From assembly GCA_943359405.1 (NCBI GenBank), contig CALRHO010000036.1, positions 1 through 7,953 of the forward strand: DNA of 7,953 bases, written 5' to 3'. Shown one piece after another: positions 1-3,466 of the stretch. The number at the start of each line of letters is the position of its first letter. Position 1 is the first letter of the stretch. The notes beneath the pieces are model-generated. The model searched no databases, was not told the DNA's origin, and saw only the letters and a program-made list of their open reading frames with translations. A program made the translations under genes and the position numbers. Source of the DNA: Candidatus Nomurabacteria bacterium (lineage in GTDB: Bacteria > Patescibacteriota > Minisyncoccia > Phycocordibacterales > UBA918).

Positions 1-297
1 AAGAACTTTGTCTTTGATGAGCGTCTCGGGGAGCGGGTGGGGAGTGAGATTATTTCGCACTGCCACCTCTGTAGCATGGCCAAGAGTGATGCGCATTACC
101 ACTGTCGCAATCAGGCTTGCCACGTGCTCTTTCTGGGGTGTGAGGCTTGTGTGGCGAAGTACGGTGGCTACTGCTCACGCTTGTGTAGTTTACTTGATCG
201 GTTACCTACACCATTGTATCGGCTATACGCACGGTACTACCATCGCTACTTTCGGCCGGCACAATTTAAGAAGGGGCGGTTGCGACCTTCGACGTAA
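1..297 (+). CDS. trhO: TrhO-like (UPF0176) tRNA hydroxylation rhodanese, C-terminal fragment
   Basis: The frame is open from base 1 to a TAA at 295-297, giving the last 98 residues of a gene cut by the window edge. The fragment opens with NFVFDER, the conserved 'cFVFDeR' block that follows the rhodanese domain in TrhO/YceA proteins. A Cys-rich tail follows, with CxxC at residues 21-24, Cys35, Cys40, CxxC at 47-50, Cys58 and Cys62, matching the metal-site-like tail of this family. TrhO makes 5-hydroxyuridine at position 34 of some tRNAs; the catalytic rhodanese Cys would lie upstream and is not visible. A basic, Tyr/Arg-rich end follows the last Cys. The GTG at 37 is internal, not a start. An intrinsic terminator begins 6 nt after the stop. 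The family call rests on recalled motifs and the fragment is short, so the exact subfamily is less sure. Confidence 0.72.
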   Translation, partial: KNFVFDERLGERVGSEIISHCHLCSMAKSDAHYHCRNQACHVLFLGCEACVAKYGGYCSRLCSLLDRLPTPLYRLYARYYHRYFRPAQFKKGRLRPST

Positions 298-302
298 ATA
301 AG

Positions 303-331
303 AAAACCCGACACATGCAGTGTCGGGTTTT
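303..331 (+). terminator. Intrinsic terminator after trhO
   Basis: A perfect 12-bp stem (AAAACCCGACAC at 303-314 with GTGTCGGGTTTT at 320-331) encloses a 5-nt loop, ATGCA. The right arm ends in four T followed by CT. The A-run on the left makes it potentially bidirectional, so it could also stop leftward transcripts coming from the tRNA-Leu gene. It starts 6 nt after the trhO stop codon. Confidence 0.85.
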
Positions 332-337
332 CTAATT

Positions 338-356
338 GTGGCCGAGCGAGGACTTG
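338..356 (-). repeat. Degenerate copy of the tRNA-Leu(UAG) 3' end
   Basis: Bases 338-356 match 506-524, the acceptor and T-arm end of the tRNA-Leu gene, at 17 of 19 positions and in the same orientation. The copy stops inside the T arm, so it cannot be a tRNA. Together with the true 3' end it brackets about 150 bp of palindromic sequence. This arrangement resembles direct repeats flanking something inserted at a tRNA 3' end, but chance or a local duplication is not excluded. Confidence 0.5.
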
Positions 357-486
357 GTCACGGATACATTTCTTGCAGAAATTTTCCCCGACCCCGCCTC
401 GCGGATCGCCAGCTCGCACTGCTCCGGCTTTCAAGTCATCACGCAACGTGTGCCGACACGTTGCTTCTCGCAAAAATGTAATCCCT
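355..486. repeat. Palindromic intergenic element, copy C (diverged)
   Basis: An outer imperfect inverted repeat (362-380 with 465-484) encloses a perfect 9-bp hairpin, GCAACGTGT/ACACGTTGC (443-451 and 456-464, loop GCCG). It shares the exact 16-mer CGACCCCGCCTCGCGG (389-404) with copy B (2271-2286), and GTCATCACG (435-443) with copy A (2067-2075). It therefore looks like a rearranged member of the family found at 2064-2331. No protein is supported here; the open frames across it are not credible. It lies on the 3' side of tRNA-Leu(UAG), as A and B lie on the 3' side of tRNA-Lys. Confidence 0.5.
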
Positions 487-506
487 CTAAGGAATGTTTT
501 ATTTTG

Positions 507-587
507 TGGGCGAGAGAGGACTTGAACCTCCACGGGTTACCCCACTTGGTCCTAAGCCAAGCGCGTCTGCCATTTCGCCACTCGCCC
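507..587 (-). tRNA. tRNA-Leu, anticodon UAG
   Basis: Read on the - strand, the acceptor GGGCGAG pairs with CTCGCCC and the discriminator is A. The anticodon arm is CTTGG-CTTAGGA-CCAAG with anticodon TAG, which reads CUA-family leucine codons. A variable arm of roughly a dozen bases and the T arm GGAGG-TTCAAGT-CCTCT fit tRNA-Leu. CCA is not encoded: the bases after the discriminator are CAA. A promoter-like TATACT lies 19 nt upstream of the 5' end. Confidence 0.95.
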
Positions 588-605
588 AAATGAGTGTGCG
601 GGGCG

Positions 606-634
606 AGTATAGCAGAAATCTATACTTTTAACTA
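606..634 (-). promoter_or_regulatory. Probable promoter of tRNA-Leu(UAG)
   Basis: On the - strand TATACT (606-611) is a good -10 box, placing initiation near 599, about 12 nt before the tRNA. The -35 candidate TAGTTA (629-634), 17 nt upstream, is weak. The -10 is part of a 6-bp hairpin, GTATAG/CTATAC (608-626), which could alternatively belong to the end of the oxidoreductase transcript. Confidence 0.5.
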
Positions 635-643
635 CCGACATTA

Positions 644-1798
644 TCACTCAAAGAGCGCTGCGAGCGGATGTGGGTGTTTCAAGAGAAGCGAAACACCATA
701 CTCAGCTGCGACGGCTGAGGCTAGTTGTGTTCCGCCGCCGTTAATGGTTAATACACCTCGGGAGCTTTTTACCAGTGGAATCGGTGTTTTGGTAAGGGCA
801 TACGGAGCAGTCCAGGCCTGATCGACTGTCAGTGGGGTATGAGGAAAGGTCAGTTTCAAGAAGCGTTTGATGTTGGTGACATGAGGTCGGTAAACGGGTG
901 TAGGGTAACTGACGGTTTCTGTTTGAATATCGCCAAAGCCCACCAAGAGGCGGTTGTCACCCGTAATCTTTCCATAATGAAATGATCGTGCTGCATCATC
1001 TATGAACATGTCGTGATCGTGGAGTTGAAGTCGTTTGAGAATGGTGTTACTGAGTGGAGTCGTGACAGCGATAGTGGTCAGAAAATTTCGTAAGAGAGGA
1101 GAGTGTTCATAAGCACCTCGAGTCAGAATGAGGTGTTTGAACCGAATGATGCCATGAGGGGTACGTGCTTGATTTTTGCTGTGGTCAAGGTACGGGGTGC
1201 GTTCGAAAATGCAGACGCCACGTTTGTGTAATTGTCTGGCAAGGGTGTGCGCGAGCGCAAGGGGGTTGACTGAGAGGTGCTTACCAACACGGAGTACGCT
1301 TTGTATGTGTGGGCTATTAAGCTCGGTCGCTACTTGATGGCTATTGAGTGTATCCACTGGGGAGGAAATTTGTTTTCGTGAATGAATTTCCTTGCGTGAA
1401 TCAGGGTGGCTCGCTCGGGTCTGCGCAAGCAGGAGAAGGTCTTGTGATTCTGGGTGAGTGATTTTGTCAGAGAGGCGACGCAAGATACTCATAACGGTAC
1501 GTTGCTTGTTGAAATATGCACGTGTCAGGGGAATGCCATAGATAGTCGTAAGGGTGTGCCAACTTGCTTGTTCAGGTTCGCTCGTGAGCATGCCGGCAGA
1601 GTACCCTGTGGCACCCGAGCCAATGGTATTTTTTTCAATTAGGGTGACGGGAGCATTCGTGTGACGGCGAAGAAAATAAGCGGTCATTAAACCAGCGATA
1701 CCGCCACCAATAATCAGGTAGTCAGTCGTAATGTCTTTGGTCGGTGGTGGGTAGGTAACGGATGTCGTGTCGCCCCAAAAGTGCAATCGTTTTGGCAT
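644..1798 (-). CDS. FAD-dependent oxidoreductase, DAO family
   Basis: The predicted protein has 384 residues and a glycine/D-amino-acid oxidase (DAO) fold, a flavin amine-oxidase type enzyme. The N-terminal Rossmann motif is DYLIIGGGIAGL (residues 26-37), followed by the β2 acidic residue in VTLIEK (about 51-56). The stretch GSGATGYSAG matches the 'iGaGaSGrNgG' block after it. Further on, FHYGKITGDNRLLVGFGD resembles the 'yyRlT.DgRLLfGG' segment of γ-glutamylputrescine-oxidase-like members. The C-terminal GVLTINGGG is the second FAD-contacting glycine stretch. No Rieske domain follows, unlike many Firmicutes relatives. The substrate cannot be told. I chose the ATG at 1798 because FWGDTTSVTYPPP is the usual start of the family. 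An ATG at 1843 is possible, and the frame stays open to a GTG at 1984, but that extension overlaps a structured element and looks non-coding. It is an unusual enzyme for a streamlined genome. Confidence 0.85.
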   Translation of the reverse strand: MPKRLHFWGDTTSVTYPPPTKDITTDYLIIGGGIAGLMTAYFLRRHTNAPVTLIEKNTIGSGATGYSAGMLTSEPEQASWHTLTTIYGIPLTRAYFNKQRTVMSILRRLSDKITHPESQDLLLLAQTRASHPDSRKEIHSRKQISSPVDTLNSHQVATELNSPHIQSVLRVGKHLSVNPLALAHTLARQLHKRGVCIFERTPYLDHSKNQARTPHGIIRFKHLILTRGAYEHSPLLRNFLTTIAVTTPLSNTILKRLQLHDHDMFIDDAARSFHYGKITGDNRLLVGFGDIQTETVSYPTPVYRPHVTNIKRFLKLTFPHTPLTVDQAWTAPYALTKTPIPLVKSSRGVLTINGGGTQLASAVAAEYGVSLLLKHPHPLAALFE

Positions 1799-1861
1799 AT
1801 CAACAACTCTATCATGGGGTAAGAGTGGCTGTCGTCGTTTCATCAGAGCCAGGACGATAAT

Positions 1862-1890
1862 TTGCTTACCGGTGGCAAGCATGATATTTT
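1862..1890 (+). promoter_or_regulatory. Candidate promoter of a small RNA
   Basis: TTGCTT (1862-1867), a 17-nt spacer and TATTTT (1885-1890), preceded by TGA as an extended -10 TGn element, predict initiation near 1896. That is exactly where the 5' strand of the 12-bp closing stem of the downstream structured element begins. The individual boxes are only moderate matches (3/6 and 4/6); the support is the positional coherence with the stem and terminator. Confidence 0.4.
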
Positions 1891-1893
1891 TAA

Positions 1894-2019
1894 AGGTGGT
1901 GAGTGTGGCATAACAGCCACTGCAAAGGCTTTGACAGGTTAGACTGTCTGAGCACGTGCTTAATCTTGGTAGCCTAATACCCACTCACCACCTCGCGAGT
2001 CTCCCGACTCGCTTTTTTT
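1894..2019 (+). ncRNA. Candidate structured small RNA, family unknown
   Basis: On the + strand AGGTGGTGAGTG (1894-1905) pairs perfectly with CACTCACCACCT (1982-1993), closing about 76 nt. Inside are GTGGC-ATAACA-GCCAC (1905-1920), a 5-bp stem AGGCT/AGCCT (1926-1930 with 1971-1975), GACAG-GTTAGA-CTGTC (1933-1948), and the self-complementary AGCACGTGCT (1951-1960). An intrinsic terminator follows directly, and promoter-like boxes lie just upstream. This would be a free-standing RNA of about 125 nt with a multi-branch junction. I see no 5S, SRP, tmRNA, RNase P or 6S signatures and do not recognise the family. The same pairing exists on the - strand, where it could instead be a leader upstream of the oxidoreductase, but the T-run favours the + strand. 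Folding and conservation were not computed. Confidence 0.45.
1995..2019 (+). terminator. Intrinsic terminator of the candidate RNA
   Basis: A perfect 7-bp stem GCGAGTC/GACTCGC (1995-2001 and 2006-2012) with loop TCCC is followed by seven T (2013-2019). The T-run makes it a + strand terminator, yet no protein gene on the + strand lies upstream of it. That implies a non-coding transcript ending here. Confidence 0.8.
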
Positions 2020-2063
2020 ATGATAAAACAGCCAGGCTACGGTAACTAATAATGTGTTTGTAG

Positions 2064-2186
2064 TTTGTCATCACGAGTCACTTACTATAATTATTCGCTG
2101 CACTTTAATTCTAGTAAGTGTTCGCGACCTTGGCTCGTTGCGTATCGCCCTTAGTAAGGGCGATACGCAACGCTGCGGCTCGGACA
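2064..2186. repeat. Palindromic tandem repeat, copy A
   Basis: The unit begins TTTGTCATCACGAGT. Then comes stem 1, CACTTACTATAATTA (2079-2093) pairing with TAATTCTAGTAAGTG (2106-2120) at 14 of 15 positions around the 12-nt loop TTCGCTGCACTT. A linker TTCGCGACC (2121-2129) leads to stem 2, a perfect 18-bp palindrome (2136-2153 and 2155-2172) with a 1-nt centre. The unit ends CGCTGCGGCTCGGACA (2171-2186). The same order recurs 145-146 bp later in copy B. No coding potential is evident. It lies between the candidate RNA terminator and tRNA-Lys. Confidence 0.75.
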
Positions 2187-2209
2187 GACGCCGCACCTGT
2201 CATTCAGAA

Positions 2210-2331
2210 TTTGTCGTCACGAATCACTAAGTATATTTGTTCGCTTTGCTCCAAATCTACTAAGTGTTCGCGACCCCGCCTCGCGGTCGTTCACTTTGGT
2301 GAAAGTGAACGACATCGCTGCGGCTCGGACA
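2210..2331. repeat. Palindromic tandem repeat, copy B
   Basis: Same architecture as copy A: TTTGTCGTCACGAAT, then stem 1 CACTAAGTATATTTG (2225-2239) with CAAATCTACTAAGTG (2252-2266), 13 of 15 paired, loop TTCGCTTTGCTC. The linker TTCGCGACC (2267-2275) is identical. Stem 2 has an unrelated sequence, GTCGTTCACTTT/AAAGTGAACGAC (2286-2297 and 2302-2313). The end block CGCTGCGGCTCGGACA (2316-2331) is identical to that of copy A. Its last bases form an inverted repeat with the 3' end of the neighbouring tRNA-Lys gene. Confidence 0.75.
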
Positions 2332-2336
2332 CGCTA

Positions 2337-2360
2337 AAGGCCTGCCGCAGGGCAGGCCTT
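2337..2360 (-). terminator. Possible terminator or 3' processing hairpin of tRNA-Lys
   Basis: A perfect 10-bp GC-rich stem, AAGGCCTGCC/GGCAGGCCTT, with a 4-nt loop lies 11 nt beyond the tRNA-Lys 3' end on the - strand. Only three T in total run from the stem end (CTTTAG), so it is a weak classical terminator. Protection or processing of the 3' end is equally possible. Confidence 0.4.
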
Positions 2361-2371
2361 CTAAACGCGTG

Positions 2372-2444
2372 TCCGCCCTCAAGGGCTCGAACCTTGGACC
2401 GTCTCCTTAAGAGGGAGCTGCTCTACCAACTGAGCTAAGGGCGG
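2372..2444 (-). tRNA. tRNA-Lys, anticodon CUU
   Basis: On the - strand the acceptor CCGCCCT pairs with AGGGCGG and the discriminator is A. The D arm is GCTC-AGTTGGTA-GAGC, the anticodon loop CTCTTAA gives anticodon CTT (reads AAG), and the T arm is CAAGG-TTCGAGC-CCTTG. The outermost anticodon-stem pair (position 27-43) is a G·A mismatch. CCA is not encoded (CAC follows the discriminator). It has its own promoter upstream. Confidence 0.95.
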
Positions 2445-2462
2445 ATATGAAAATGTCACGAG

Positions 2463-2491
2463 AGTGTACAACAAGAGCGGGGAGTATTCAA
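2463..2491 (-). promoter_or_regulatory. Promoter of tRNA-Lys
   Basis: On the - strand TTGAAT (2486-2491), a 17-nt spacer and TACACT (2463-2468) give 4/6 matches to both boxes at optimal spacing. Predicted initiation near 2456 leaves about a 12-nt leader before the tRNA. The rest of the 2445-2573 gap shows nothing else that I can support. Confidence 0.55.
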
Positions 2492-2573
2492 GTTTTGGGT
2501 GCGCAGAGATTTCGGTGATAGGTGCTTCGTTGGCGCAAAAGACGTTCAAATGAGCGTAGCGAATGAAAGAAAT

Positions 2574-2607
2574 AAAAACAACCTGCCCATAACGGCGGGT
2601 TGTTTTT
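2574..2607 (-). terminator. Terminator of the tRNA-Cys/tRNA-Leu unit
   Basis: A 14-bp stem (2574-2587 with 2594-2607, one T·G pair) with loop CATAAC has five T at its 3' end when read on the - strand. It starts 6 nt past the 3' end of tRNA-Leu(UAA). The complementary A/T ends could make it work in both directions. Confidence 0.8.
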
Positions 2608-2613
2608 ATCTTG

Positions 2614-2697
2614 TGCCGGGAGTGGGGATCGAACCCACACGGTCTTGCGACCACAAAATTTTAAGTCTTGCGCGGCTACCGATTACGCCATCCCGGC
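2614..2697 (-). tRNA. tRNA-Leu, anticodon UAA
   Basis: On the - strand the acceptor GCCGGGA pairs with TCCCGGC and the discriminator is A. The anticodon arm CAAGA-CTTAAAA-TTTTG carries anticodon TAA (reads UUA, with one G·T pair in the stem). A class II variable arm has the stem GGTC-GCAA-GACC, and the T arm is GTGGG-TTCGATC-CCCAC. CCA is not encoded. It is probably co-transcribed with tRNA-Cys, 58 bp upstream. Confidence 0.94.
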
Positions 2698-2733
2698 ATA
2701 CGAGATACAACGTGAAGGTATGGCGTTATCTAC

Positions 2734-2755
2734 GAACACGCACAGGTGCGTGTTC
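2734..2755 (-). other. Hairpin abutting the tRNA-Cys CCA end
   Basis: A perfect 10-bp inverted repeat GAACACGCAC/GTGCGTGTTC with only two bases between the arms begins directly after the encoded CCA of tRNA-Cys. No T-run follows on the - strand, so it is more likely a processing or stability structure between the two tRNAs than a terminator. Confidence 0.45.
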
Positions 2756-2830
2756 TGGAGGCCTGGGCGGGAATCGAACCCGCGTATATCGGTTTTGCAA
2801 ACCGCTGTGTTACCACTTCACCACCAGGCC
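2756..2830 (-). tRNA. tRNA-Cys, anticodon GCA
   Basis: On the - strand the acceptor GGCCTGG pairs with CCAGGCC and the discriminator is U, as expected for tRNA-Cys. The anticodon loop TTGCAAA gives GCA. The T arm is GCGGG-TTCGATT-CCCGC. CCA is encoded (complement of 2756-2758), unlike the other three tRNAs here. A partial, decayed copy lies about 220 bp upstream. Confidence 0.95.
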
Positions 2831-2838
2831 AATAGGTA

Positions 2839-2847
2839 TTTATAGCA
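2839..2847 (-). promoter_or_regulatory. Extended -10 promoter of tRNA-Cys
   Basis: On the - strand TGCTATAAA (2839-2847) is an extended -10 (TGn + TATAAA). It predicts initiation near 2832, within a few bases of the mature tRNA 5' end at 2830. No convincing -35 box is seen, which extended -10 promoters can lack. Confidence 0.45.
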
Positions 2848-2973
2848 TCAATGTTTGATTCCAGGAATTGGTCCTTACTTTCACAAACGAGTATTTTAAT
2901 GAAAATCTTAGATTCACATTAGTGATGCGAGTACCGTGAAAGAAAACTTGTTTACAGGATCAGTGCGCCTTTT

Positions 2974-2996
2974 GAGACATGTCCCCGGCATGTCTC
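2974..2996. repeat. Hairpin next to the tRNA-Cys remnant
   Basis: A perfect 8-bp inverted repeat GAGACATG/CATGTCTC with a 7-nt loop sits exactly where the T arm of the tRNA-Cys remnant should be and touches its conserved part. Apart from the tRNA-Cys promoter, nothing else in 2848-2973 is supported. Confidence 0.45.
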
Positions 2997-3052
2997 ACCC
3001 GCGTGTATCGGTTTGGAGAAACCACTGTGCTACCACTTAATGTGACAGGCCA
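2997..3052 (-). pseudogene. Decayed partial copy of tRNA-Cys
   Basis: These bases align with 2778-2831 of the functional tRNA-Cys at roughly three quarters of positions, in the same orientation, including ACCCGCGT, TATCGGTTT, CTGTG and TACCACTT blocks. The anticodon loop is changed: GCA is gone and no U33 remains. The D-stem side is scrambled, and the 3' T-arm and acceptor half is replaced by an unrelated hairpin. It cannot form a tRNA, so it is a remnant of a duplication. Confidence 0.7.
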
Positions 3053-3090
3053 GCGGCGACCTACTGTAGCATTTTTGGCGTTAAATTAAA

Positions 3091-3110
3091 ACGCCCCGGC
3101 AGGGGAGCGT
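3091..3110 (-). terminator. Possible terminator of infB-rbfA
   Basis: On the - strand, starting at the last base of the rbfA stop codon, ACGC-T-CCCC folds with GGGG-CGT around TGCC (one 2-nt bulge) and is followed by TTTTAATTT. An overlapping alternative hairpin, GGCGTT/AACGCC (3077-3095), cannot form at the same time. It is a modest terminator by sequence. Confidence 0.5.
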
Positions 3111-3463
3111 TAGGTGCCTTTGGCTTTGTCGCGAGATTCGATTTCGCGGGCAACCTCGTCGATGTGTTGACGGTGGCGTTCGCCGTAATCAATGGCAAAA
3201 TCAAAGAAAGGAATTTGTTTAAGGTTGGCCTTTTTTTGTTTGATAAATGAACGCAGGTTACTCCCACTACGCTTCAGGAATGCGAGCGCGTCTGCCTCAC
3301 GATTATCGGGAATGGTAGTGAAATAAATAGTGGCCCGGCGATAGTCTGGTGAAATATCTGCGCGAGTTACCGTGATCAGTGGGTCCGTATTGGCTTCCTG
3401 CTGAATGAAGGTGGCGGCGAGTTCGCATAGGAGGGCCCCCACACGGTCGTGTCGATCTGACAT
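3110..3463 (-). CDS. rbfA: Ribosome-binding factor A
   Basis: RbfA binds the 30S subunit during late assembly and helps mature the 16S rRNA 5' end (helix 1). The 117-residue length is normal for this single KH-type-II domain protein. The visible pattern is the basic N-terminal helix (DRVGALLCELAATFIQQEA), then LITVTRADISPDYRRATIYF for the first strands, a central helix with LRSFIKQKK, and IPFFDFAIDYG matching the family 'lR..P.l.F..D'. The C-terminal helix contains IDEVAREIE. The ATG at 3461-3463 begins three bases after the infB stop, so the two genes are almost certainly co-transcribed and probably translationally coupled. infB-rbfA is the order seen in many bacteria. No Shine-Dalgarno sequence precedes the start. 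Confidence 0.93.
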   Translation of the reverse strand: MSDRHDRVGALLCELAATFIQQEANTDPLITVTRADISPDYRRATIYFTTIPDNREADALAFLKRSGSNLRSFIKQKKANLKQIPFFDFAIDYGERHRQHIDEVAREIESRDKAKGT

Positions 3464-3466
3464 ATA

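Noticed and set aside
246..593. Open frames on both strands across the tRNA-Leu flank
   Set aside because: They run through the terminator, the palindromic element and the tRNA gene, and their translations look like nothing recognisable.
673..719. Two hairpins (8 bp and 6 bp) within the last codons of the oxidoreductase gene
   Set aside because: They lie inside the conserved C-terminal coding sequence and no T-run follows, so a terminator or regulatory role is not supported.
1799..1984. N-terminal extension of the oxidoreductase from GTG 1984
   Set aside because: The extension does not resemble the start of DAO-family proteins and overlaps the promoter, stem and hairpins of the candidate RNA. 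The apparent Shine-Dalgarno GAGGTGG is part of the closing stem, and other genes here lack such sites. It is kept only as an alternative.
1894..2019. Known RNA classes (5S rRNA, SRP RNA, tmRNA, cobalamin riboswitch)
   Set aside because: The terminal stem recalls 5S rRNA, but its conserved internal blocks are missing. There is no SRP GGAA-type apex or tmRNA tRNA-like end. The GCCACTG at 1916-1922 resembles a B12 box, but the remaining riboswitch elements are absent.
2064..2331. CRISPR array
   Set aside because: There are only two units, the repeats are long and internally structured, and there are no uniform spacers or cas genes.
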